A DNA stretch of 64,000 nt from Stigmatella erecta (lineage in GTDB: Bacteria > Myxococcota > Myxococcia > Myxococcales > Myxococcaceae): positions 1 to 64,000 of the forward strand of contig NZ_FOIJ01000015.1 in assembly GCF_900111745.1 (NCBI RefSeq), read 5' to 3'. Numbering within the stretch: position 1 is the first letter of the stretch; every line of letters starts with the position of its first letter. Made by a program: the position numbers and the translations under genes. The notes under the pieces were generated by a model. It did not search any database. It was not told where the DNA came from and was given only the letters and a program-made list of their open reading frames with translations. This document shows, piece after piece, positions 1-7,882 of the stretch.

Positions 1-353
1 TCCGTTGGGTTGGGGCCGGTCTTCTGCCCTCCCAGCGGCGCCTTGGTCATCGCTCCGTCCAGGCTCATCCACTTCCACTCAATGCCCCTCATCTGGTCAT
101 AGGCCACAAGCCCCAAGCGCCAGAACTCGCGGAACACTCCGGCCTCGGCCCATTCCCGGAACCTCCGGTAGGCCGATGACGGGTGGCAGATTCCGGTGGC
201 CTTGAGCGCCTGCCACTGCATCCCCGTGCGCAACACCAAGAGGATGGCCTCCATGGCCTTTCTGTCGGGCACTCGCGGATTGTGACACCCCAGCGGATGC
301 TCGGGCCGAGGCGGCAACAGGGGCTCCAGCTTGGCCCACACCTCCTCCGGCAT
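1..353 (-). CDS. IS5-family transposase, N-terminal part (3' end outside window)
   Basis: The frame opens with MPEEVWAKLEPLLPP at 353, two codons after an in-frame TGA, and stays open to the window edge (117 codons). It contains a helix-turn-helix-like N-terminal region with the segment LLVLRTGMQWQAL (about residues 40-52). Near residue 100 it has LDGAMTKAPLGGQKTGPNP, the first-aspartate motif of the DDE catalytic core in IS5/ISL2-type transposases. It would catalyse excision and insertion of the element. The sequence looks intact as far as it goes; whether the rest is complete cannot be seen. The codon bias is weaker than in the host genes. Confidence 0.85.
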   Translation of the reverse strand, partial: MPEEVWAKLEPLLPPRPEHPLGCHNPRVPDRKAMEAILLVLRTGMQWQALKATGICHPSSAYRRFREWAEAGVFREFWRLGLVAYDQMRGIEWKWMSLDGAMTKAPLGGQKTGPNPT

Positions 354-398
354 CCTTCAACCATCGTCGTGCTTGGCTACTCCCATTCCACTTTTCCC

Positions 399-426
399 TC
401 CTACCTGGATAACCCCACAGGTAGGA
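399..426. repeat. 9-bp inverted repeat inside the insertion sequence end
   Basis: TCCTACCTG (399-407) and CAGGTAGGA (418-426) pair perfectly around a 10-nt loop. The repeat sits between the IS tip and the transposase start, and it contains the TAG that now ends the truncated lipoprotein. Such a hairpin could limit read-through from outside into the transposase, but that is inference. Confidence 0.6.
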
Positions 427-1813
427 GGTTTTCTTCCCTACTGAGATAGTCTCTAAGGACCTCATTCCGCGTCAGGGCCCGTCCCGCCAGCAACTCGGCA
501 TTGCGCAAATCACGCATGACCACCTGATTCCACTCACTGGGCCATTGACGTCCCAAGCGCCAGTTGCCACCGCCATGGATCGCTTGGTGATGCGCCATTT
601 CCATCTCGACGCAGAAATGGTCGATGTTCATGTCTCCTGTGAAACCGCGCTTCTCGAACCACTCGCGGTGCTCTTTCGGAAGAACATGGTGCTGCGGCGA
701 ATCCGCCATGCCTGCCCCAGACCGGCTGGTCTCGCGCATGGCGCGAACCTCGGGGCCGTCGCCGAGCGCGTCGCGTACGCCCTGTGGCAAGTCATGGCGG
801 GATTGCGACATCATCACCGCCCCGGCCTGGAAGCGAACCCCCGCGCTGATGGCTGGAAGGGAGAGGACGCCCGCCTGGACGAGCCGGCGCATCCGCTCTA
901 CCCATTCGGCGGTGACGATGAGCTGCGAGCCCATCATCACACCGTTCGAGCCCATCACGAAGTTGGCCCCTACAAGAGTGGGAGCGGCCGGGGGGAGTCT
1001 GGGCAGAGACATCTTCATGGCCGAGACCAGGGTAAGCATCTCGACGAACTGCGCCGCCGCCATGAGCTGCCCTCCACGCTCCGTGGCGATGCGGGCGGAC
1101 TCCCGAATGGAGTGAAACTCCCGGGTGAGCTGGCCCATCAGGCCAGGCATCGCGACAATGGCCGCCTCCACCTGCCCTGACTCCCGCGACGCGAGCGCCT
1201 TCATCGAGGGTTCGATCAGCCGTTGAACGCGGTTCATGTCCGCCCAAAGCCTCTCGGTGCTGTAGAGCGGGCACTGCCGGAGGATCCCTTCCGCGAGGCT
1301 CAGGAAGTCGAGCCATGCGGCCAACAAGGTGGCTCCTGCCATCGCGGCCTGGAGCCGTGGACCACTCATGCGGAGCATGCCCAGCTCCATGTCCGGCTCC
1401 GCCGTCTCCAAGGCCGCCTCCGCCACCGTGTTCGCCCCGTCCAGCGCGCCTTGGATCCACCTCAGTTGATAGGTGCCATAGCCGATGGATCGGCCGAATA
1501 CGCCGTTGGCCCTGTGGCCAAGTCCCTCACCGTGAGCTGTGAGCTGACGCAGCGAGACGGCGATGAAGTCCGTGGAGCGCTTCACCTCGGAGAGGGTGCC
1601 GAGAAACGCTTTCCGAACTTGTGTGGCGCGCTGACGCTCTGGACCCGAAGCCGCAGAAGCCCTGGGCTTCTGGGTCAGGAATGCGTGGCCCGCGGTCCCA
1701 TCGGTCTTCTGGTATGGGCGGTCCAGCCCTGAGCCCCCGCTCCCAGCCGCGCAGCTTGTCAGCAGCGCGGCCATGCACCCCAACGCGATGGCCAGTCTCA
1801 TGAGCCCGCCCAT
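401..1813 (-). pseudogene. DUF2380/TIGR02269-type lipoprotein, 3' end replaced by an insertion sequence
   Basis: The protein has a lipoprotein signal (ALLTSC at about residues 16-21) and a long helical Ala-rich middle. The C-terminal block contains HHVLPKEHREWFEKRGF, then CVEMEMAHHQAIHGGGNW and RALTRNEVL. This block is typical of the myxobacterial paralogous lipoprotein family TIGR02269 (DUF2380); its His spacing resembles HNH-superfamily nucleases, but no activity is established. About 452 residues are host sequence. The last 18, from LSREENLL onwards, are encoded by the IS, so the family's usual tail is lost. The start could be the ATG at 1813 or MRLA four codons later. It lies 15 nt downstream of the kinase gene and may share its transcript. 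Substrate and function are unknown. Confidence 0.75.
454..456. repeat. putative 3-bp target-site duplication (TAA/TTA) of the insertion sequence
   Basis: The trinucleotide directly outside the presumed tip reads TTA on the minus strand, the TNA form expected for this IS group. The matching copy on the other side of the element lies outside the window, so this is inference. Confidence 0.45.
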
Positions 1814-1828
1814 GGCAAGGAGGCGCGG

Positions 1829-3226
1829 TCAGCCCCGGGACAGCAGCCACACCACGCCGAAGCCCGCCGCGCAGGCTCCCAGGAACAGCCCCGTGGCCAC
1901 CAGCGCCAGCCGCTTGGGCGGCGGCGAGGCCTCGAGTTCCAGCGTGTCCGGCACCCCGTCCCCGGCCTCCTCGCCCTCGATGGCGCGCACCAGCGGCAGC
2001 TTGCGCGCCTCCACCAGCCCGCCCCCCGGCTCTTCCTCCACGTCCACGCCGAAGCTGAGCCGCGCCTCGCGCGTCGCCCGCCGGCCCTGCGGCAGCGTCT
2101 TCGGCGAGGCCCCCACGTGCGAGGGCTCCTCGCCGGGCACGTAGTCCTCGGGGGCCTCCAGGCCGCTGTGCTCGAAGGCCAAGGCCGTGGGCGGCGCCAG
2201 CATCGCCGGCATCGCCTGCTCGGTGAGCGCGCGCGAGGGGTCCTGCCCCAGCAGCTCCGCCAGCACCGCGTCCTCGGCCACCTTCTCCCCGGCGAACGCC
2301 TCGCGCATCAGCCGCGCCACGTCCGCGTCCCCCACCCGGGGCGCCAGCTTCGCCTTGAGCCGCCCCAGCTCCGCCCCGAACGCCGCCGCGTCCGGGAAGC
2401 GCTGCCCCGGCTCCACCGACAGCGCCTTCAGCAGCATGGCATCCACCGCCGGCGGCACCTCCACCCGGTGGCGGCTCGCAGGGTCCCACTTCGGGTAGGC
2501 CGCCCGGCGCCAGCGCTCCAGCGGGTCGCCCCGCTGCGGCAGCGGGTGCCACGCGAACAGCTCCCACAGCACCACCGCCGCCGCGTACACGTCCGCCCGC
2601 CGGTCCACGAACTTCTTTCGCGCCTGCTCCGGGGACATGTACGTCAGGTTGCCAATCACCACCCGGGGCGCCGTCTGCTGCTCCTTCAGCGTGGACTGCG
2701 AGGCCCCGAAGTCGATGACCTTCAGCTCCCCGTCGTAGGACAGGCAGACGTTCGCCGGCGACAGGTCCCGGTGCACCAGGTGCAGCGGCTGCCCCTGGCC
2801 ATCCTTGGCGTCGTGCGCGTACGCCAGCGCCTCGCACAGCCGCTGGCCCAGGTGCAGAATGAGCCCCAGCGACATCGCCTGCCCGTGCTGGCGCACCCGG
2901 TGCGCCAGGCGGCTGAGCGTCTTGCCCTGCACGTACTCCATCGCCAGGTAGAACTGCCCCTCCACCTCGCCCATCGCGTACACCCGCGCGATGTTCGGGT
3001 GCTTCAGGTGCACCACCACCCGCGCCTCGTCCTTGAAGCGGCCGAGGAACTGCTTGTTCTCCACCAGCTTCGGCAGGACCTTCTTCACCACGCACGCCCG
3101 GCGCGGCGACTCCTCCCGCGCCAGGTACACCTCTCCCATGCCCCCCGCGCCAATGCGCCGCGCCAGGGTGTAGGGGCCAAAGCGAGTGAGCCCCGGGGGG
3201 CCCTCTTGCGCGTCAGGGCTAGGCAA
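1829..3226 (-). CDS. eukaryotic-like serine/threonine protein kinase with C-terminal membrane anchor
   Basis: The kinase domain begins near residue 17 (FGPYTLARRIG). It has the glycine loop IGAGGMGEVYLA, the ATP-binding lysine region CVVKKVL, the catalytic loop HRDLSPAN (His152, Asp154), DFGAS and a GNLTYMSPEQ activation segment. Ser replaces the usual Lys in HRDLKPxN, a variant common in myxobacterial kinases. A linker of about 150 residues follows, ending in one hydrophobic segment (LVATGLFLGACAAGFGVVWL), so the catalytic domain probably faces the cytoplasm. No ATG or GTG fits the domain start. The TTG at 3226, overlapping the end of hemL by 8 nt, is the best choice and gives 465 residues. 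Overlap with hemL implies co-transcription. Substrates are unknown. Confidence 0.88.
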   Translation of the reverse strand: MPSPDAQEGPPGLTRFGPYTLARRIGAGGMGEVYLAREESPRRACVVKKVLPKLVENKQFLGRFKDEARVVVHLKHPNIARVYAMGEVEGQFYLAMEYVQGKTLSRLAHRVRQHGQAMSLGLILHLGQRLCEALAYAHDAKDGQGQPLHLVHRDLSPANVCLSYDGELKVIDFGASQSTLKEQQTAPRVVIGNLTYMSPEQARKKFVDRRADVYAAAVVLWELFAWHPLPQRGDPLERWRRAAYPKWDPASRHRVEVPPAVDAMLLKALSVEPGQRFPDAAAFGAELGRLKAKLAPRVGDADVARLMREAFAGEKVAEDAVLAELLGQDPSRALTEQAMPAMLAPPTALAFEHSGLEAPEDYVPGEEPSHVGASPKTLPQGRRATREARLSFGVDVEEEPGGGLVEARKLPLVRAIEGEEAGDGVPDTLELEASPPPKRLALVATGLFLGACAAGFGVVWLLSRG

Positions 3227-4505
3227 GCGAGCGGAAGGCCTTTCGCGCCGCCGCGAGGATGTGCGCCACCTCCGCCTCGCCGATGGCCAGCGAGACGAAC
3301 GCCGCCTCGAACTGGCTCGGCGGCAGGTACACGCCCTCATTCAGCATGGCGTGGAAGAAGCGGCCGAAGCGCGCCGTGTCCGCCTTCTTCGCGCTCGCGT
3401 AGTCGTACACCGGCGTGTCGCAGAAGAAGAGCGTCAGCATGCTGCCCACCCGGTTGAGCGTCACCGGCACGCCCGCCGCCTGCGCCTCCGCCTTCAGCCC
3501 CTGCTCCAGCATCGCGCCCAGCTGCTCCAGCCGCGCGTAGGTGCCCGGCGCCGCCAGCGCCTTCAGGCACGCCAGGCCCGCCGCCACCGCCACCGGGTTT
3601 CCCGACAGCGTGCCCGACTGGTACACCGGCCCCTCGGGCGCAATCTTGGACATGATGTCGCGCCGGCCGCCGTACGCCCCCAGCGGCATGCCGCCGCCCA
3701 CCACCTTCGCGAAGGTGCTCAGGTCCGGCTTCAGCCCGAACAGCTCCTGCGCCCCGCCGCGCGCCAGCCGGAAGCCCGTCATCACCTCGTCCAGCACGAA
3801 GAGCACCCCGTGCTTGCGGCACAGCTCCTGGAGCCCCTGCAGGTACCCCGGCTTGGGCACCAGCACGCCCATGTTGCCCACCACCGGCTCGATGATGGCG
3901 CAGGCGATCTCCTTGCCCTTCTCCGCGAAGAGCCGCTCCACCGCCTCCAAGTCATTATAAGGGGCCGTGAGGGTGAGCTTCGCCAGCGCCGCCGGCACGC
4001 CCGGCGAGTCCGGCAGCCCCAGCGTCTCCACGCCGCTGCCCGCCTTCACCAGGAACGGGTCGCCCGCCCCGTGGAAGCAGCCCTCGAACTTGAGGATGAA
4101 GTCCCGGCCGGTGAAGCCGCGCGCCAGCCGGATGGCCGCCACCGTGGCCTCGGTGCCGCTGGAGACCAGCCGCACCTTCTCCACGCTCGGCACCGTGGCG
4201 CACAGCAGCTCCGCCAGCTCCACCTCGCCCGGCGCGGGTGCCCCGTAGGTGGTGCCCCGGCGCGCCGCCTCGATGAGGGCCTCGACGATGGGCGGGTAGG
4301 CGTGCCCGAGGATGAGCGGGCCCCAGCTTCCCACCAGGTCCACGTAGCGGTTGCCGTCCACGTCCGTCATCCACGCGCCCGTGGCCTCGCGGAAGAAGAC
4401 GGGGTCGCCGCCCACGCCCCGGAAGGCACGCACCGGCGAGTTGACGCCCCCGGGGATGCGCTCCTGGGCGCGGGCGAAGAGGGCCTTGCTGTGGGAGTGG
4501 TTCAT
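3219..4505 (-). CDS. hemL: glutamate-1-semialdehyde 2,1-aminomutase
   Basis: This cytoplasmic PLP enzyme converts glutamate-1-semialdehyde to 5-aminolevulinate, the committed step of C5 haem synthesis. The protein is about 428 residues, the normal family length. Visible features are the N-terminal RIPGGVNSPVRAF, the FVLDEVMTGFR segment with its cofactor-contacting Asp, and STFAKVVGGG carrying the Schiff-base lysine (Lys267). The ATG at 4505 has GGAG six bases upstream and is preferred over the ATG at 4517. The 3' end overlaps the following Ser/Thr kinase gene by 8 nt. The 125-bp gap to the divergent gene at 4631 should hold both promoters. Confidence 0.96.
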   Translation of the reverse strand: MNHSHSKALFARAQERIPGGVNSPVRAFRGVGGDPVFFREATGAWMTDVDGNRYVDLVGSWGPLILGHAYPPIVEALIEAARRGTTYGAPAPGEVELAELLCATVPSVEKVRLVSSGTEATVAAIRLARGFTGRDFILKFEGCFHGAGDPFLVKAGSGVETLGLPDSPGVPAALAKLTLTAPYNDLEAVERLFAEKGKEIACAIIEPVVGNMGVLVPKPGYLQGLQELCRKHGVLFVLDEVMTGFRLARGGAQELFGLKPDLSTFAKVVGGGMPLGAYGGRRDIMSKIAPEGPVYQSGTLSGNPVAVAAGLACLKALAAPGTYARLEQLGAMLEQGLKAEAQAAGVPVTLNRVGSMLTLFFCDTPVYDYASAKKADTARFGRFFHAMLNEGVYLPPSQFEAAFVSLAIGEAEVAHILAAARKAFRSLA

Positions 4506-4630
4506 GCCGCGCTCCATACCACGCGGGGCCCCCCCACAGCAGCCTGCTCGTGCCCGGCCTCCCCCGCTGTCTGTCCTCCAACGGAACGGCCTCTGGCATT
4601 GGGGCGGCGGGCCGCCGAGACTGCGCGCCC

Positions 4631-5560
4631 ATGATCCGCACCACGCAGCGCCGGACGCTCACCCTCGAAGCCCCGGACGCACCCGGGCGCGCCCCCCACG
4701 TCTCCGCCGCCAGCGGGCTCGTGGCCGTGGGCGCCTGGCTCTACGTCATCGCCGATGACTCGCTGCACCTGGCCGTCTTCCCCCGGCAGGGCGAGGCGCC
4801 GGGCCGCACGGTGCGCCTCTTCCCCGGCGAGCTGCCCCAGGAGCCGAAGGCCCGTAAGGCCGCCAAGCCCGACCTGGAGGCCCTCTGCGCCCTGCCGCCC
4901 TTCCCGGCCTGTCCGCACGGCGCGCTGCTGGCGGTGCCCTCGGGCTCCACGGCGGGGCGGAACCAGGGCGCCCTGCTGCCGCTCACGCCGGAGGGCACCC
5001 TCGCGGGCGCGGTGCACCCGCTGGACTTCACCGGGCTGTACACGCACCTCGCCCGGCACGTGGGGCCGCTCAACGTCGAGGGGGCCGCCGTGGCCGGGGG
5101 GCGCCTGCGGCTGCTCCAGCGCGGCAACGGGGAGGCGGGCGTGGATGCGCTGCTGGACCTGGACCACGAGCGGGTGGTGCACGCGCTGGAGGCCGGGCGC
5201 GCGCCCGGGGGGGATGTGCTCCGGGCGGTGCGGCGCTGGGAGCTGGGCCGCTCGGGCCCGGTGCGCCTGTCCTTCACGGATGCCGCCCCGCTGCCGGATG
5301 GGCGCATGGTGTTCACCGCCGCCGCCGAGGACTCGCGCGATGCCTACGCCGATGGCGCGGTGACGGGCTCCGCCGTGGGCCTCCTCGCCCCGGACGGCAC
5401 GCCGCTGTTCCTCGACGCGGTGGACGCGAAGGTGAAGCTGGAGGGGGTCAGCGCCCACGTGGAGGCAGGCCGCATCCACCTGCTGCTGGTGGCGGACGCG
5501 GACGCGCCCGAGGTGGCCTCGCCCCTGCTGGAGGCGGTGCTGGAGGCCGTGCCCGGCTGA
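4631..5560 (+). CDS. uncharacterised beta-propeller-like protein (DUF6929-like)
   Basis: This predicted cytoplasmic protein of about 309 residues has no clear signal peptide. It shows repeated beta-strand/turn patterns such as LYVIADDSLHLAVF, GALLAVPSGST, GGRLRLLQRGNGE and GRMVFTAAAEDS, suggesting a propeller fold. The pattern resembles the DUF6929 family, but I hold that name loosely. The ATG at 4631 (MIRTTQRRTL) starts the recognisable part; an earlier in-frame start would run into hemL's leader. It is divergent from hemL and ends six bases before a convergent TPR lipoprotein gene. No catalytic motif is evident. Confidence 0.7.
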   Translation: MIRTTQRRTLTLEAPDAPGRAPHVSAASGLVAVGAWLYVIADDSLHLAVFPRQGEAPGRTVRLFPGELPQEPKARKAAKPDLEALCALPPFPACPHGALLAVPSGSTAGRNQGALLPLTPEGTLAGAVHPLDFTGLYTHLARHVGPLNVEGAAVAGGRLRLLQRGNGEAGVDALLDLDHERVVHALEAGRAPGGDVLRAVRRWELGRSGPVRLSFTDAAPLPDGRMVFTAAAEDSRDAYADGAVTGSAVGLLAPDGTPLFLDAVDAKVKLEGVSAHVEAGRIHLLLVADADAPEVASPLLEAVLEAVPG

Positions 5561-5566
5561 GGCCCT

Positions 5567-6493
5567 TCAGTCCCCGTGGTCGCGCGAGGCCTCCTCGGCG
5601 GTGCCGCCCACGGCCTCCACCGAGGTGCGCGGGGCCCGGGCCGGCGGGCGCGGCGCGGGGCCATTGCCGAAGGCCGAGGCGCGCTCGCCAATGCCTCCGG
5701 GCGTGGTGTCGGCGATGCGGCGGCGCGCCCGGGAGATGTAGTCCTGCACCAGCGCCGGGTCCGGGTGGGACTTGAGCGCCTCCACCCACAGCTCGATGGC
5801 CTTCTCGTTCTCGCCCGCCTCGGCGCGCAGCCGGCCCATCTCCACCGTGGCGTGCGCGGCCAGCTCCGAGTCCGGGAAGCGCGCGCGCAGGTCCGCGTAC
5901 GCCTTCGAGGCCTCCTGGCGCCGGCCCTCCATCATGTGAATGGCCTGGGCCCGGAGAAACAGGGCGTCGTCCACGTAGGCGCTGGTGGCGAAGCGCTCGG
6001 CGAGCCGGCTCGCCTCCAGCTCACTCTGGGCGTAGTCCCCCAGCTCGAAGTAGAGCTTGGCCACCTGGTAGTGCAGCTCGGCGCTCTGCGGCGGGTTGCG
6101 CTGGAGCGCCGCGGTGAGCTGGTCGATGGCGCCGCGCAGGTCGCGGTAGTGCACCCGCAGCAGCTCCGCGAGGATGATGCGCGCCTCCAGCGCCTCGGGC
6201 GACTCGGGGCACTGCGCGAGCAGCTCCTTGTAGACGCTGACCGCCTCCTTCACCTTGCGCTGCTCCAGCCAGTACACGTCCGCGGCGCCCTTGAGCGCCC
6301 GGGCCCGGAGCACCAGGGACTGGGGCGTGTCGTCGCGGCGCAGCAGGTCCACCGCCTTGCGGTACTCCACGAGCGCCTCGTCCGGCCGCTTCTCGAAGAC
6401 GGCATCCCGCGCGCGCTGGAGGTGGTCCGCGGGCGTCTCGCGGCACCCGGCGAGCGTGGCGAGCAGCGCACAGGCCAGGACGAGCCGCTTCAC
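5567..6493 (-). CDS. TPR-repeat lipoprotein
   Basis: The GTG at 6493 overlaps the stop of the preceding gene in a GTGA, implying translational coupling. It starts a lipoprotein signal, VKRLVLACALLATLAGC, with the lipid-bearing Cys near residue 17. The rest is helical with several tetratricopeptide-like units (for example DVYWLEQRKVKEAVSVYKELL, then AELHYQVAKLYFELGDYAQ, then LAAHATVEMGRLRAEAGENEKAIELW, each given in part), about 250 residues in all. A Pro/Arg-rich disordered tail follows. TPR lipoproteins of this kind usually scaffold envelope or motility complexes; the partner is not evident here. The operon partner is the small Cys-rich lipoprotein. Confidence 0.82.
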   Translation of the reverse strand: MKRLVLACALLATLAGCRETPADHLQRARDAVFEKRPDEALVEYRKAVDLLRRDDTPQSLVLRARALKGAADVYWLEQRKVKEAVSVYKELLAQCPESPEALEARIILAELLRVHYRDLRGAIDQLTAALQRNPPQSAELHYQVAKLYFELGDYAQSELEASRLAERFATSAYVDDALFLRAQAIHMMEGRRQEASKAYADLRARFPDSELAAHATVEMGRLRAEAGENEKAIELWVEALKSHPDPALVQDYISRARRRIADTTPGGIGERASAFGNGPAPRPPARAPRTSVEAVGGTAEEASRDHGD

Positions 6494-6747
6494 CCGCACT
6501 TCTCCGGAATCACCTGGGTGCAGACGGTCTCCGCGCAGGTGACGCACTCCTGCTCGGAGGAGACGTCGGTGACGCAGACGGAGACGCCCGAGGAGCGGGG
6601 GCAGTCCTCGGCGGTGGTACACCGGTAGCCCCGGCCATCCGCGGACATGACCTGCTCCCGCCGCGAGCCACACACCTCGAGATCATTGCAGCCCAGCAGG
6701 CTCGCCGCGGTGATGACGGTGAGCCCCAGGCGCCCTAGGAGTCGCAC
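6490..6747 (-). CDS. small cysteine-rich lipoprotein
   Basis: An 85-residue protein read from GTG at 6747. It has a lipoprotein signal ending in SLLGC (Cys near 20). The short mature part contains about eight cysteines (CGSRR, YRCTTAEDCP, VSVCVTD, QECVTCAETVCTQ, EKCG), suggesting several disulfides. No family is recognised. It is translationally coupled to the TPR lipoprotein through a 4-nt overlap, so the two probably work together in the envelope. An upstream in-frame GTG is also possible. Confidence 0.75.
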   Translation of the reverse strand: MRLLGRLGLTVITAASLLGCNDLEVCGSRREQVMSADGRGYRCTTAEDCPRSSGVSVCVTDVSSEQECVTCAETVCTQVIPEKCG

Positions 6748-6828
6748 ACACCCGTTCTATCCGGATTCGGGGACGCCGTCACGGAACCGCCCACCCGCGG
6801 GGCCCCCCATTCTCCGGCCAGGCGGCCG

Positions 6829-7215
6829 CTAGTTGGGACCGCCCTGGGCCACTTTGCCGGAGGTGAGCACCGCGGTGTCCACCGAGGCCATGCTGCGGCG
6901 CTGCTTGAGCTGCCGCACCTTGTCCTCCTGCTTCTGCTGGTGGGCGAGGATGGCCGTGGTGTGCACGTCCGCGTGCTGGCAGTGCACCGCGGACACCTGC
7001 TTGTGGCGACGGCCCAGCTCCGTCCACAGCTGCACCTGGGCCTGGTTTCCCAGCAGGCGCTCCTCGGCGGCATCCAGGGCCTCGTCCATCTTCTGGCCCT
7101 CGGCCTCCAGCGCCGCCAGCCGCGCCTCGGCGTCCGGCGGCGGTGAGAAGCATCCTGACGCCCCAGACAGCGCCCAGGCCGCCATCCCGAGACTGATCGC
7201 CCGCTTCCCAACCAT
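6829..7215 (-). CDS. small coiled-coil lipoprotein
   Basis: A protein of about 128 residues from ATG 7215, preceded by a GAGG-like ribosome site. The signal ends at SGASGC (Cys near 22). The mature part is predicted coiled coil (EARLAALEAEGQKMDEALDAAEERL), followed by a His/Gln/Lys-rich stretch and a short disordered tail ending in GGPN. The spacing suggests an envelope spacer or Lpp-like role, but this is inference. About 80 bases separate it from the downstream Cys-rich lipoprotein gene. The 145-bp upstream gap to kdsC contains no other gene. Confidence 0.7.
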   Translation of the reverse strand: MVGKRAISLGMAAWALSGASGCFSPPPDAEARLAALEAEGQKMDEALDAAEERLLGNQAQVQLWTELGRRHKQVSAVHCQHADVHTTAILAHQQKQEDKVRQLKQRRSMASVDTAVLTSGKVAQGGPN

Positions 7216-7360
7216 CACACCCACCTCGTCGTAAGAGCTGCCTGCTCGGACGCTCAAAGTAGGGAGCCCCCCTGGGGGCCACAACCCGGCCTCGCACCGG
7301 GATGGAAAGTTTTTCAAGGAGCCGACGTTTGGTGGGTGGGAGAATGTCCGACGGTCCCCG

Positions 7361-7870
7361 TCACGGGGCCTGGCGGTGGCGGAGAATGAACTCGCACACC
7401 TCGCGGGCCGCGCCGAAGCCCGCGGCCTTCTGGGCGACATAGTGCACCTGGGCGCGCACCTCGTCCGGGGCCTCGGGCGGCGCGGCGGAGAAGCCCACCG
7501 CCTTGAGCAGCGGCAAGTCCACCACCTCATCCCCCATGTAGCCACACCGGTCCGCGGACACCTTCAAGAGCTCCAGCAGCCGCTCGAAGTGCGCCACCTT
7601 GTCCTGGCTGCCGAAGTGCACGTGCCGCAGGCCCAGCGACTGCATCCGCATCTGCGCCGAGAGGCTGTCGCCCCCGGAGATGGCCGCCACCTCGATGCCC
7701 GCCTCCTGCAGCCGCTTGATGCCCATGCCGTCGCGCACGCTGTACATCTGCGTCCAGCCGGAGTTGGGCACCCAGAAGATGCGCCCATCCGTGAGCGTCC
7801 CGTCGATGTCGAAGATCATCACCGACAGGTGCCGCACCCGGGCCTTGAGCGATTCGAGGTCCTGGTTCAT
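7361..7870 (-). CDS. kdsC: KdsC-type HAD-family phosphatase
   Basis: A 169-residue single-domain HAD phosphatase, the usual size for KdsC, which dephosphorylates KDO-8-phosphate in lipopolysaccharide synthesis. Motif I is FDIDGTLTDG (nucleophile Asp21, acid/base Asp23), motif II is AAISGGDS, the conserved lysine is in SQDKVAHFERLLE, and the metal motif is YMGDEVVDLPLL. Known KdsC enzymes usually read DVDGVLTDG, ITGRxS and GDDxxD. The changes Arg to Gly in motif II and Asp to Glu in the metal motif are worth noting and could shift substrate preference. The gene lies 12 nt after the low-complexity protein and probably shares its transcript. Confidence 0.85.
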   Translation of the reverse strand: MNQDLESLKARVRHLSVMIFDIDGTLTDGRIFWVPNSGWTQMYSVRDGMGIKRLQEAGIEVAAISGGDSLSAQMRMQSLGLRHVHFGSQDKVAHFERLLELLKVSADRCGYMGDEVVDLPLLKAVGFSAAPPEAPDEVRAQVHYVAQKAAGFGAAREVCEFILRHRQAP

Positions 7871-7882
7871 GGCGGCCGCGGG

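Larger units (their letters stand above)
1..453 (-). mobile_element. IS5-type insertion sequence, right part only (continues beyond the window)
   Basis: This end of the element carries the start of its transposase on the minus strand. The likely outer tip, read on the minus strand, begins GAGACTATCTCAGTAGGG at about 453 and is preceded by TTA (454-456), which fits the 3-bp TNA target duplications of IS5-family groups such as IS1031/IS427. A short inverted repeat (399-407 with 418-426) lies just inside the end. The coding sequence of the neighbouring lipoprotein crosses straight into the element. The exact boundary is inferred because the other end is outside the window. Confidence 0.7.

Noticed and set aside
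7216-7360. Extra small gene between the coiled-coil lipoprotein and kdsC
   Set aside because: Frames there are short extensions of the lipoprotein frame without a ribosome site or conserved look.
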